From Anaeramoeba flamelloides (Eukaryota; Metamonada; Anaeramoebidae): 64,000 bases of DNA. Positions 48,901 to 61,067 of the stretch are shown piece by piece. Where the stretch lies: assembly GCA_027625915.1 (NCBI GenBank), contig JANTQA010000008.1:5821501-5885500 (forward strand). The letters run 5' to 3'. The first letter of the stretch is position 1. The number at the start of each line of letters is the position of its first letter. The position numbers and the translations under genes were made by a program. The notes beneath the pieces were generated by a model. It did no database searches. It was given only the letters and a program-made list of their open reading frames with translations, and was not told where the DNA came from.

Positions 48901-51031
48901 TATAAAATGATAAAAAATATTCTTAAAACAGAAAAAAATCCGTTTTTCAATTTAATTTAACGATATCTTTTAAAATAAATATTTGATTTTATTTTTAAAA
49001 TTGAAAAATATGATTATTTTTAGACTATTAAAAAAATAGATTAAAATAATTTCTCCACTAAGTCAAATTAAAAATTTTCAAAAATTTTACAATTAAAAAT
49101 GAAAAAAATATTATTAAAAATTTCCATTATTTTTTCAATTCCCATTAATATATAATAAAGTTGTAAATCTTTTCCAATATAATTATGTATAATAGTGTTT
49201 ATTATATGAGCGTGTTTCAAAAATAGAAAATTTAGAGATTTTTTTTTTGAAAAAATTTTCCAAGTTATGCTGTTTTTTAAGACGTATATTTGACATGGAA
49301 ATTATGAAATATTAAAATCAAATTTTGGCATGATCTCGAAAGGTGAAAACTGTGAAAATTCTCCAATTATTTTGTAAAAGATATTCCCGGTGTGAAAGTT
49401 TAACTGAGATTATTAACTCTTCCCAGGAGAGTTTTTATATACAATATCTCCATATTTTCACACCAAATCAGTATCTTTAATTTTCAAAGTTTTTTGATAA
49501 CTTTGTGTTTTTTTCATTAACAGCAATACTTTTCTCGTATCCAATATGAGGAGGATGAAACTTATCAAAATATTTGATGATATAAAAAACAAAAAATCCC
49601 ATTTAATAAATCATTGAAGATTTTTGATTTTGTTTGTTTTTTTGATTTTAGGGGGGGGGGATTGTTTTTGTTCACGTATATATTTGTGGTAAATTGGTGA
49701 AGCATAAGTATTTCGATTTAAAAATTCAAATACAGTAAAATCTATTGAATTTTCTTTTGATCAGAGCAATAATTCTGATGAGATTAACTTCTTCATAGAT
49801 TCGTCTATAATAAAAGTATGTTGTAATTGGGTGTAAATGATATTAGTACTTCATGGTTCGAATGGTTTCTGTGATTCAAAAAATCTCTTATAAATATTAT
49901 CGAACAATAAATTATTGCATTTTTTACTAATGATCACTATTAAAAATTCTTATTTTTGGATTTTTTTTTTTTTAATTCCTTTTCCAAATCTAAAAATCGA
50001 AACTCAAAATAATAGCATTTCGGATATATTGAAATTAATATTTTGAACTTCCATAAGTATATACTTTTTTTTATTGTTTTAATTTCAAAGATTAACTCAA
50101 TAATCATTAACTTAAAAACCCAAAGATTGATTAGTATATTTCCTTTTTTATAAAGCTAATGTGTTTTCAATATATTTCCATGATTTCAAAATTAATTGTT
50201 CAAAAAAATCAGTTTGGTTAATTTATCTAATTTTTTAAAAAAATTGGATTTTTTTTCGCTATTGATATACATTTCGCCACAAATTTAAGAAAGATATTTT
50301 TCAACTTTGGTAGTCTGAATATTGGTAATTCAGCCTTTAAATTTTTCTCAGAATGAAGATTTTTTTCTGAAACAAAGGATCATTGTTCAATTGAGTAGAT
50401 CAAAAAATAGATCTGGTTTACTAATCGAATTTTTTGAGACCTTTGAATCCTGGTGTGGTATTCCAAAACGGTTTACATTTAACAACAACACACGCTAATT
50501 TTAGACTTCTCTATAGTAGAAGCAAATCCCATACCAACAAAAAAAAAAAAAAAAAGGAAATTCAAGATTACTTTTATCATCTGCACCTAATAATGTGTCA
50601 CCTGAAGAGGTAATAATATCTTGCCCTACTAATTCCTTTAATTCTGTGATTTCATTTGGATCTAAAATTACATTACCTTTCGGTAAGGCTATTTTATCAC
50701 CAGAATAATTTTCATGAATAATTGGTTTTACATTCACAGAAGGTGCATCTTCAGAAGTATCTAAATGGGCTAGCAATGCTATGACGGGAATTGTAGTCTG
50801 GTTTTCTTCAAGGTTGGATGGTAACTTGCAATAAACATTACCAACTTTGTCGACTGTTGGATCAAGTCCTAATTCTTCCAACTCAGTTTTTAAGATTTCT
50901 GATAACTGTTTTTGTCTTTCAGTTGATGGAACTGTCTTTGACTTACTACTTGATTGTGTATTAATTTGTACATACTTTAAAAATCTTTTTGTAACAGTGT
51001 AATCAGAATTTTTACCAACTAGTCGTTTCAT
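45924..51031 (-). CDS. pepT: Peptidase T (tripeptide aminopeptidase, M20B family), 2 exons
   Basis: Exon 1 is 51031-50572 (ATG) and exon 2 is 46762-45924 (TAA). The intron is 3809 bp with GTAATC...TTAG and falls inside a codon, joining GADDK to SGIASIMDAL. The predicted protein is 432 aa, close to the usual length of about 410. All M20 di-zinc residues are recognisable: His89 and Asp91 in LLAHLDTSEDAP, bridging Asp151 in LLGADDK, general-base Glu185 and ligand Glu186 in FSIDEEIGTG, Asp209 in YTVDGGSIG, and His392 in GGYCFHSIKEF. The enzyme removes the N-terminal residue of tripeptides in the cytosol. The family is mainly bacterial, so the gene may have been acquired by transfer and later gained the intron; this is inference. 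No signal peptide is apparent. Confidence 0.92.
46763..50571 (-). other. 3.8 kb intron of the peptidase T gene
   Basis: The donor GTAATC and acceptor CTATTTAG were set by exact continuity of the M20 motif. The intron contains a family D element (49847-50460), a G-run at about 49652-49661, a hairpin AATACCCCC/GGGGGTATT at about 48711-48769, a GGTGTGAAA/TTTCACACC pair at 49389-49465, and much homopolymer sequence. No exon-like sequence was found in it. Confidence 0.8.
49847..50460 (+). repeat. Family D dispersed repeat, copy 1 (in intron)
   Basis: It shares ordered blocks with copies at 51520-52142 and 61068-61692: TCTTATAAATATTATCGAAC, CTAAAAATCGAAACTCAAAA, TTTCAAAGATTAACTCAATA, TAGTCTGAATATTGGTAATT. 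The ends are weakly inverted (CATGGTTCGAAT at the start, TTTGAATCCTGGT at the end), giving imperfect terminal repeats of about 15 bp. Confidence 0.65.
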
Positions 51032-51519
51032 GTTCAATGAAAAGATATGATTTTACGAGAATGTTAAACAAACAAAAAAATGAAGAAAATTTTCAATAAT
51101 TTTCATGAATTTTCTTTGATAGAAAACAATAATAAGTTTGTTGAAATGAGTTTTTTCTCAGTTAATAGATTAAAGAGATTGAAAAGTTAGATAAAAGCTA
51201 ATCAAAAAATGTCTCTTAATCTCCAACATAATATTCGTTAAAGGTTAAAAAATTTTATTTAAGGGTTCATATACACAATAACAACAAGGTAAAGTATAAA
51301 AATATCTTATAGGTGATATACTCTTCTTCTTAATATTGTGTATGCCAAGTGTCAAAAAAGCCGGATCTACTAAGAAATACAAAAAACAATATTTTATTTG
51401 TGAGATAAATTTTTTTAATCCATTTTTTCTGAAAAAGAAAACACAGAAAAGGATTAGCGTCACCCATATATTTTTCCATAATAAAAGTGTGTTGTAATTG
51501 GAGAGTATATGGTATTTGT

Positions 51520-52142
51520 GCACCATGACTCAAATAGTTTCTGTGACTCTAAAAATCTTTTATAAATATTATTACTCAATACTTTATTTAATTTTTTACT
51601 CAGGATTACTATTAAAAGTTTTCATTTTTGAAATTTTAAAAAAAATATCTTTTCCAAACCGAAAAATAGAAACTCAAAATAATATTATTCTGATATTTTG
51701 AAATTAATATTTAGAACTTCCACAAGTATATAATTTTTTTGTTTGTTTTAATTTCAAAGATTAACTCAACAATTATCAATATAAAACCTCAAAGACTGAT
51801 TAATTTTATTTCTTTTTTATAAAGCTAATTCTAATATCAATATATTTCCTTGATTTCAGAAATAATTGGTCAAAAAAATCCATTGGTTAATTATATAATT
51901 TTTTAAAACAATTGGATTTTCTTTAGCAACTAATCTACATTTGGCAACAAAATTTTAAGATATTTTGTAACTTTGTCGTCTGGTTATTGAAATTCAGCAT
52001 TTAAATTTGTCGCAAAATGTAGATTTTTTTCTGAAATTGTTAAGTTTTTTACTAATACATTGGATCTTTTCTAATTGATTGGATAAATAAATATTACTAT
52101 TGACAAATCGATTTTTTGAGAGATTTTTGAACCATGTAGCAC
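51520..52142 (+). repeat. Family D dispersed repeat, copy 2
   Basis: It starts at CACCATGACTCAAATAG and ends near TTTTTGAACCATGTAGC, which is close to the reverse complement of the start. Interior blocks are as in copy 1 (TTTCAAAGATTAACTCAACA, ATCAATATATTTCCTTGATT). Similarity extends a little upstream into GTGTGTTGTAATTGG near 51487. Confidence 0.65.
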
Positions 52143-53831
52143 AATTTGATTTACTAACAAATAACAAGATAATTTGACCTTAGTTTTTTGCTTAGAATGA
52201 CTATAACTGTTTAAGGGGGGTGGTATTCATTAAAAATAAAATGAAATCTTGTAAAATTACTTTAAAAAATGTTTTTTTTGTAATTTGATTTTCTACTTTA
52301 TGAAATGGATGGTTTAACCCCATCTAAACAATTTATTAATTTGAGTCTCTTTTAATGAAATTCAAAATTTGAATGTTTCCAATATAAAACGAAAGAAAGT
52401 ACCCTATTATTTTTATTAAACAATTAAGTTAATTTGTCAAAATCTGAAAGTATATTTTTTTTTTATGTTGAAAAGTTTTGATTTCGAAAGAAAAATTTTT
52501 ATTTTGTTATTATTTATAATTATGAATATTTCAATTCAAATTTCAGTCGATAAAACTAATTGAAGTATATATGATTTAATAAATGAATATTTGATAGAAT
52601 TTTAACTACATTTTCTCAATTAAATTGAGATCTATTAAATAAAAAGTTTTATTTTTTATGTTTTGAAAAAAATTTATTTCTTGTTTTCAAAAAATGAAAA
52701 AAAATTGTAAAGCAATTTTAAAATTTGAATTAAATTTTTTTAACAAATTGTTTGATCTTATTCACAAGAATCCTTATAACAATTAAAATCATTGTTATCA
52801 GAAAAAAATTGGTTTTCAATTTTGAGAATAAAATTAACTAATTCACAAAGATCTTTTATAAAATTTTATTTTGAATTATCATTTTTTATCTTTGAACAAA
52901 AACACAATTTCGTTGTACAATGTTTAAATAACCTCAAAAATTTAATGATTATAGCTGCAATTCTTAAAAAAATACGATTATTTTTCAATATTTTGAATCA
53001 ATCAATTTTCTTTTTGGTTAACCATAAAGTATTATCTCATGATAGAAAAAAAATCTAAATATTAATATTCCTAGTAACAAAGAATTGGTATCGAATAAAG
53101 ATGATGAAAAAGGGTAATAAAAAAGGTAAAAAATAATTTAGAATGTGAAAAATAAAATTAATTTAATATGTTTTGATTTTTGGAAAAATAGAAAAAAAAA
53201 ATCGATCTTATAAAAAAATATTCTTTTATGTCTTTCTTAGTTGATCAGAATTTTTTAACGCTTTTCATATCCAAAATTTGTAAGTAATGAATATCACCAA
53301 TAACATATTTTAAAGATTTTCCTTCTTGTTGTAGAGTACTGAATCCTTAACTTAAAAATATAACCCATTATATTATTTTTAATCACATTAATAAAAATAA
53401 TTTAATTCTCCTTTATTACCAAAATACGAAATTTTTTTTGGATATCTTGAAAAATAATCAATTTTATCTACAAAATGTAACTTTTCTATTGATAGATAAG
53501 AGAAAAAAAAACATGTATAAAATGATATTCTTTTAACAACTGGAATTCTCATTAATCCTTCTATTGCCCTTTAATAATTTATTTTATCTTTTATTCTTTG
53601 ATCTGGTTTTCATTTTCAATTCGTCTCCAAATTTAAAATCATGTTTCACTTTTTTTTCCCTTTTTTGTTTTTATTTCCAGTTTCACTTTTTTTCTCAAAT
53701 AATTAGTTCTATCAATTATTTAATATTTTTTGGAATTCTTGAAATTTAATAACTTAATATTTCTTGAAATATGTAATCACATTAAGATTTTTTTATTCAA
53801 TAAAGTTATTATCATGATTTCTACAATTTCT

Positions 53832-54240
53832 TAGAGCTTTTCCAAAGCTACCATGATTTTTTTTCAATATCAAATTTTGATGTTGATATTAGATTTTTAA
53901 AAAGTTGAGTATAAGAATAAAAAAGCTCATATTGAAAAAATTTTTTCATAAATGAGTTTATATGAAAAATAAACTTCTGATGTGATCGAAAAAAAAATAT
54001 TTTTTTCAGAGCAAATTTTATACAGTTATTCAATGAATTTTCGATATTTAGAGTCATTTTGGATTCTGAAAATTTATTTTTTGAAAATCAGAAAAAGTTC
54101 TTGTATCTTGACTTGGTTCGAATTTTTTTTTTTTTTTCAATATGAGCCTTTTTATTCTCATATTCAACTTTTTAAAAATCTAAAATCAACATCAAAATTT
54201 GATATTGAAAAAAAATTCACGGTAACTTTGTATCGACTTG
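53832..54240. repeat. Family B fold-back element with arms of about 110 bp
   Basis: The left arm CTACCATGATTTTTTTTCAA, TATCAAATTTTGATGTTGAT, ATTAGATTTTTAAAAAGTTG and onward is mirrored by the right arm ending CATCAAAATTTGATATTGAA ... TTCACGGTAACTTTG. The TIR start TAGAGCTTTTCCAAAGCTAC resembles family B. About 150 bp separates the arms. Confidence 0.75.
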
Positions 54241-55704
54241 ATATTATTTTATTCCCTCAAATATTATTTTATCATAATTAATTATTGTTTTTATAAGTGT
54301 TAAACAGTATTAAATATATTGATAGTTAAAAAATATAAATTTTCATATAGAATAACACTATGTTTACTTTCAATAGATATGCTGTATCTAAAACAATTCA
54401 CTATTATAAGATTGGAAATCTACATTAATTTAATATGAATTTATGATGCAATTTAAATCCTCATTTCCAGAGTAGAAATAAAATATTAAAATTTCAAAGA
54501 AATACCAGATATAATACTTTAATATCTTAAGATTTTTAATTGAGAGTGCTTTTGGTAGAAAGGTTATATTTTTTTACCTTCTTTTAAGATATAATTTATC
54601 ATATCAAGTTAATTTCCCATTTATTAGATAAAACAAAACAATTTACCAAAAAAAAAAAAAAGTACATAAAATAAAATAAAGAAAAATAATTTTCTTAATC
54701 AAAGAATCCTAATTTTCACATTATTTTTCACTTTAATTTCCCTTTTTGTTTAATATTAACTTACATTTTCTATTTCTTTTTCAATTTCTTCTTCTTTGTT
54801 ATTTTAAATTAAATTTTTTGGTAAATATAGTAAAAAAAGTTTTTTTAATTAAATCTCCTATTTAAAACATTGACCAATTAATAAAGTTTATGACATCAAT
54901 TATTATTTTATTTAATTTCCAAAAAAATTTTGTTTGTGATTCAAAAAAAAAAAAAGATTTATTGAAATTCATTGATTTTAAAAAAATCTATTGTTGGTAT
55001 AACTTTGGATCAAAATTGAAAAACTTATATTAAAAGTTTTTATAAATTATTTTTCTGAATCGAAATAATATTTACAAATTTTTGATAAAAATGTTTAGAT
55101 TTCTTGAGTTATATATTTGGATCAATAAACCATCAGATTCTCCACTTTTTTAATTATATCAAAAGCAGTTATTTTTCTTTTTCAGAATTACTTTCTAATT
55201 ATCAAAAAATGATCATAAAGAAATTTATCTCACAAAAAGGTTGATAGATTTTTTTTAATATATTTTTAATAAAGGATTTCAAAATTATAGTTTAGAGAAC
55301 AAATTAATAATGTTTTTTTTTTTTTTCCAAAAGTTAATATTTTGAAAAACAAAAATATGAAATTGGATTATTCAAAAATAAATTAAATGATTACAAAAAA
55401 ACAAATAATTTTTTCACAAAATTTGTTTTATTTATCAATTCCCTATCCTTTTGAAAGCTTGATCAATTAGAAATTTTGTGATTTTTGAGGATTTTTTTTC
55501 AAAAAAAAATATATAACCTCAAACAAAATATTAAAAAAAAAAAAAAAAAAACATTGATTTATTTACGTTAATTTTCTTCTTTTTGAGAAAATGAATTTAA
55601 AAATAAAAAATGGTGAATTTATAAGAATTGTTATTATGTAAAATGAATAATAAACAGATATTAAAAAAAAATTACAAATTGATATAAAAACAAAAACTGA
55701 CAAC

Positions 55705-58077
55705 TTAGTAATAATTATAATGTTGTCTATTGATATACTCTGGGAACATTAAATCTGGGAAGGTATGATTTTGTGTTCTCAAAATGACGAGTGATTTAAC
55801 TATTATATCTAAGCCATGCATAATATGGAATACGTTTTTCAAGAGAAAAACTGAATCGAGTATCCCGTATCTTTGCCAGACCACTATTCTAAAGATTGCG
55901 CCACATAGATCGGTAGCAATTCGTATACCCTTTAATATGAATTTTGATTTTGCGATTACCGTGGGCTTGCTCATAAACATGAGGTATGCATATAGATTGG
56001 ATGGTATCATGCTTAGGAATTCAAAAAAAATCAAGATTATGCAAAAATTGCGATCGGTTTTTGTTATTTGTGGGAATATTGACCAAGAGAAGAAACTAAC
56101 CGCACTAAGAAGGTCCATTGTCCCCTCTGTAATCGTTTCGTCGTATAACAACGAGAGTGAAATGTCTTTCAGTCTAATGAATTTTGATTTAAAGATTTTA
56201 AAATAATCGTTTTCATATTTTTTGTTTTTTAAAAACAGTTTCTTTGCGATCGCATTGGATTGGAAAAAGGAAATAACCATTGACGATACAAGGAAGGATA
56301 TTCTCCATTTACTTAACAAGATCATTGGAAGCACAAAGGTTTGGATTACAGTTAAAAGGGTTGAAAAGTCTAGAAAGTTGTTTTTAGAATTTAAAGACTG
56401 TGCATTTAAAAATAATGTGGGAATCCGGGTGTAAAAAGCTAAAATCAAGACGATTGGGATCGCAAATAAACAAATGTGAATCTCTTTTAATTGCCTTTTT
56501 TCGGTTTTCCAATTCAAATGCTTGTTTTTTTTTTGGCCAAACCTTTTGGATAGGCTGCTGATGATACGGCAATAGAAATAGATTTGAAGGCTAAGAATCA
56601 GAAACGTAAGAATTATGCCAAGTAAAGACAACTTCCCTTTCATCAAATATATGAAGTAATCACAGTAGGTGCATACAAAGGTATAGCAAATGCAAAATAT
56701 TATAAAATATAATATGGACACCGTTTTTTGATTTGGCTTTTTGACTGAAAAAAGGATTTTGTCGCTGGGTATTCTCTTGATTGATAATGTGCTGGCTATT
56801 CTGTAGAGCCCCAAAATGTTTTTAAATAATATTTCGGTTTGTTTTGCTTTTGGATACGTAAACATTAAAATGAGCCGTATGAAGAGCGCACCTAATTCCC
56901 CAGGTGTTGCAAATATTTTTGAGAATTTCATAAACCTAATCCCAATCCAATTCCTTGTAGATAAAGAAAAGAATTGCAATAACCTTTTTTTTTTTATTTT
57001 ATTTCGTTTTTCGATCTGTCTTTCTGTTTGTAGGTAATCTGCTTTTTTGATTTTTGCATTTGCATTTTCTTCGTCGGTTTTTTCTTCTTTTTCTGTTTCC
57101 TTTTCTTCTTTTTCGACTTCACTTTCTCTTTCACTTTGGTCGTCGGTTATCAACAGCGGGATTGCCAATTGTTTGTGTTTGAGAGTCTTTGGGATTTTCT
57201 TTGGTTTTTTTGAAGTAAAAAATTTCCAAATAAAATGATCAAAAGGCAAATGGAGTGCGGGTAATACCAAGATACGCATTGAAACAGAAATGATCCAAAA
57301 AAAAATAACACAAGGGCACAAGTAATAAAAGACATAGCCAGGAATGTTGTCGCGGAGGTAAGCAACACAAAACAAGTCTGCTGTGTCCAAGACATCCAAG
57401 CAGATCTCAATAATTTCAACCCGTGTGATTTGGTTCAAAGGATCAAAGTAATCGGATCCCCTCAAGATTTGATAATAACTGTAAACAACGATCATTGTTA
57501 GCCCAATGGTTATACGCAATTTATTTCTCCCATACAGTTCCGTTTCAGTGATCACGTCTGCGCGGAAATAGATGCTTAATAAAAAAAAAAAAAGCATCAG
57601 GCCATAGCTCAGCGCAAAAGCCACAAGCAGATAGATCGATCTGCGAGAAACTTTTAAAGGGATGAGAAAGATTTTGGTATTGAAAAGCGACTTGTGTGGC
57701 CAAGAAACTAAACTGACTAAGACCATTGTAATCAAAAAAAAGCCAAAGCATACGACAAGTACCCAATGGAACCTTGAATGCAATTTGATCGAAAATTTGC
57801 AGAGCAAATAAAATTGGATCACCAAGGTTAGAACCATTATCAGGCACCAGACAACCGAAAAAACAGAAGGAACATGTGGCTCAAGCGCTTCTTTCTCCTG
57901 TCGATAAAAGCAATGTATTGGATGAGTTTTTGGAAAGTCATCAAAATCTAAAAGTTTTTTTTTGTTTGGCTTGATTTTGGTTGTTCCATCGCTAACTTCC
58001 TGTTTTCCCTTTGATTCTGTTTCACTTGATCCATTCGAACCAATTATCCGACACTCAAGTTCATTCTCTTTCTCCAT
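55705..58077 (-). CDS. Polytopic membrane protein with two TMEM26-like units
   Basis: 790 aa, single exon, ATG at 58077 and TAA at 55705. A hydrophilic N-terminus (1-70) is followed by more than ten hydrophobic segments, with a Glu/Lys-rich cytosolic-type linker at about 310-365. Two stretches resemble TMEM26: ITRVEIIEICLDVLDTADLF (217-236) and, after the linker, ELGALFIRLILMFTYPKAKQ with LFKNILGLYRIAST (394-430). A similar pair recurs near the C-terminus: GTMDLLSAVSFFSWSIFP (652-669) and IRIATDLCGAIFRIVVWQRY with SVFLLKNVFHIMHGLDIIV (718-760). This suggests an internal duplication of a TMEM26-like unit. TMEM26 has no settled molecular function. No signal peptide is seen; it is probably an integral membrane protein. 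The family call is by motif resemblance only. Confidence 0.65.
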   Translation of the reverse strand: MEKENELECRIIGSNGSSETESKGKQEVSDGTTKIKPNKKKLLDFDDFPKTHPIHCFYRQEKEALEPHVPSVFSVVWCLIMVLTLVIQFYLLCKFSIKLHSRFHWVLVVCFGFFLITMVLVSLVSWPHKSLFNTKIFLIPLKVSRRSIYLLVAFALSYGLMLFFFLLSIYFRADVITETELYGRNKLRITIGLTMIVVYSYYQILRGSDYFDPLNQITRVEIIEICLDVLDTADLFCVAYLRDNIPGYVFYYLCPCVIFFWIISVSMRILVLPALHLPFDHFIWKFFTSKKPKKIPKTLKHKQLAIPLLITDDQSERESEVEKEEKETEKEEKTDEENANAKIKKADYLQTERQIEKRNKIKKKRLLQFFSLSTRNWIGIRFMKFSKIFATPGELGALFIRLILMFTYPKAKQTEILFKNILGLYRIASTLSIKRIPSDKILFSVKKPNQKTVSILYFIIFCICYTFVCTYCDYFIYLMKGKLSLLGIILTFLILSLQIYFYCRIISSLSKRFGQKKNKHLNWKTEKRQLKEIHICLFAIPIVLILAFYTRIPTLFLNAQSLNSKNNFLDFSTLLTVIQTFVLPMILLSKWRISFLVSSMVISFFQSNAIAKKLFLKNKKYENDYFKIFKSKFIRLKDISLSLLYDETITEGTMDLLSAVSFFSWSIFPQITKTDRNFCIILIFFEFLSMIPSNLYAYLMFMSKPTVIAKSKFILKGIRIATDLCGAIFRIVVWQRYGILDSVFLLKNVFHIMHGLDIIVKSLVILRTQNHTFPDLMFPEYINRQHYNYY

Positions 58078-60835
58078 CTTTTTATTTGGAACTTTTTCTT
58101 AATTGCTTGTTTGTTTTTGTTGCTGGTTCGTAAAAATTATGAAGGTAAAAGATTTATTCTTAAAAGAACCAATCAGAAAAAATGACGTAATTTTCTTCGC
58201 CAATTTCCTTTGTACACTTCATTTTTTTCCATTTGGGTTTGTGATTTTTTTCAATCTTCTTATTGGTTGTTTTTTCGAAATTTTTCGAAGGAAATATTTG
58301 CTCAATATTTTAATTGAATTACAATCTTTGTGGAGTCATAATTTTGAGATAATGATTGATAATAATCGTGTTTTTTTGTTTTTTTCCAAACCCTTTCCTT
58401 TTAGAAAATGGTCTTGATTTGTATATTAGAAAACTTTTTGAACTTTTTTGTTGTTTCTTTTTGTGAAGAAAGGAAATAAAATAAAAAATATTTAATAATT
58501 GTTGAAAAAGCCTAAAAAGCTTTAAAATTCAATTTATTTTTGATCGCAATTTATTTTTAAATTTTTGGGTAGAAGTTTGAAATGGAATTGAAAGTTATTT
58601 CCCAAAATAATTAAAATCTAGTATAGTTGTGTAAAATGTTCGTTTCAACAACACCTCAACCCTGAAAACAAGTTACTGTTGTTAGAATAAAGCTTGTAAA
58701 AAAATTTAATATTTGTTTCAAAATATAAAGCTTGTGTTTTTTTGTTATGGAAGGCCTATACGTCAACAGATCAAAGAAACGAACAATAAACCCTAATTAA
58801 ATATGGTATTGGTTTCTTAAAGTTATATTATTTAAAAATAATTCTAAAAATGAAGGATCTTATTGTAGATGTATCTCAAAAAATAGAGTAAATTATCAAG
58901 AAAATTCTAAAAACAAAAAAAATAAAACATTTCAAAAAACAAAGAAAAAATTTTCAACAAATTGCATAAATAATTTAAATTCTACTTTAAATATCAAGAT
59001 GTTTACTTTCAAAATTGATTTTAACTTAGGTGAACTATTTGTTAGTTAATTGGATGTTATTGTGGAACAATAGGAAAAAAAAAGTACCAATTATATTTTG
59101 ATACACGGATTATAGTCTTTGTGCAAGTGATATTTTGATCAATGCATTTAATTTTTTTTTTTTTCAGACTTGATATTGAAAAAGAGGAAGATACAATACA
59201 GACTTTTTTTGTGATTATAATTGGTTTTTATTGTTAAAGATCTTAATTATTTCTTTTTTTTTTTTGTGGATATGGTATTAAATTTATGGGCATATTTTTT
59301 TTTCGTTTAGAATTCTATTAGGAAATAATACTATTTAGAAATAAAAAGAAATATTGTAGATATCTAAAAAAAAATTTTAATTTGTCTTTTAATTTTTAAA
59401 ATAGGTGAGTTAACCTCAAATAAAATTTATAAATTTGAGTGGGTAATTTGTTGAAATCAAAAATTCACATGTTTCAAACCTAATCACTAAAATATAAGAT
59501 ACCATATAAATTTTCAAATATTTAAGAGGTTTTATTTAAAAAATCATATTTTTTAATTCCTTTTGGTATTTTTTTTTTTTTTTTCTAGTAGATTTATCAA
59601 GGTTTGAGTCGCTTACAGGGAATTCCTCTGACAGGATTGGCAACTTGGAACATACAATAATATAGTAGATTTAATCTTCTTTTAGTTGACAAAATAAAAG
59701 GGAATTCTTAAAAAAATGGTTTCTTAAAGGTTAAAACAAAATAATTCAAAAACACAAAAAAAAAGCCATAGGATCCCAATTTCAAAAATTTGAAAAACAA
59801 AAAAATTGTTTCTGATATCTAAATTTTTAGTGACTATTGTTACAAAAATTCAATTTTCAAAATAAAATAAAGCGAGGATCAGAATTGCCTTTATTCAAAA
59901 AACAAAAAAAAATAAAACAGTTTTAATGAAATCTTAATGTTAAAATTTAAATTACAAAAAAAAAGTTTACAGGATATTAATTGAAAATTACAACAAAAAT
60001 AAAAAGATTCATTATATACAAGTTGGGAAGAAATTCAATTAAGTGAAAAAAGGGTTATTTTATCTCTTTGAAAAAAAAATTAAAATAAAAAAAAAACTTT
60101 TATAAAGAATTCTTGATTCAAAACATTAAAATTTAGAAATAAAATAATTACTCGTTACTTGATTTTAAATTTCCAAATACCAAAATTTCTTCAATGTGAA
60201 ACATATTGTTTACTCCAAGTGCAAAAACATTCCCGTAAATTTAATAAAAGTTGTTATTTTTTTGTAACCCGTGATATTGGACAAAGAAAGGATTTTGTAC
60301 CATTCTTGAGAAAAAAAAACTTATTTTAGCAGAGAAAAAAAATGATAAATAAAAAATCAACGAGATCCCAAAAAGTGCCAAAGATTGACACTTCAAGGGT
60401 GATACAGTTGTAGTCAAAATGATAATTAAGAACCATTCAAAACAAAAACTAAATCTTGCTCTTGGTACTTTTTAACAAAATTTCCTCTATTTTGATTGTT
60501 AATTGATGGGGATCATATGTACAAAACTGTCTAATAGGAACTTAATTTGTATAAGGTGCTTATAGAATTGCTACAATTTTTTTATTTTTTAATTTCCAAA
60601 AAAAAAAATTTTAGTTCAACTTTTCACTTAAAGTTACAAAAATAATTTAATTAAGAATCAGAGATTAAACACTCAAAATTTTAAAAATAAATTGTTAATG
60701 AGATCTTGGGAACTGATTTCATTCTACTTTGCTTCTTGAATTTCTTTGTGAAAAAATCCCAATCTATTATCTTTTTGCAAATAGTTGTTGTTTTAGGATT
60801 CAGGGTTCACCGAATATTGACTCTTCTACGGACAG

Positions 60836-60858
60836 TATATATATATATATATATATAT
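60836..60858. repeat. (AT)n microsatellite
   Basis: About 11 AT dinucleotides, shortly upstream of the family D copy. Confidence 0.85.
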
Positions 60859-61067
60859 CAACAGAGAGTATATTTTACAATCTGTTTCTTGAAAACTTTA
60901 ATTTTAAAAAAAAAAAATTTAAACAGGAACAATTTTTATCCTTTATAAATCTATTGAATCCCCCTTCTATATATGATAATTATTTCTTTTTTATCTTAGG
61001 GGATGAGTGTCACCATATATTTCTTTATTATCAATTGTCTGTTGTAATTGTGTGTTAATAGTATTAG

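Larger units (their letters stand above)
51032..55704. other. Intergenic region upstream of peptidase T and downstream of the TMEM26-like gene
   Basis: About 4.7 kb without a gene. It holds a family D element (51520-52142) and a fold-back family B element (53832-54240). The rest is AT-rich; no clear promoter motif is visible. Confidence 0.6.

Noticed and set aside
55784-57238. Plus-strand ORFs opposite the TMEM26-like gene
   Set aside because: Antisense shadows of a clear 790-codon membrane-protein frame.
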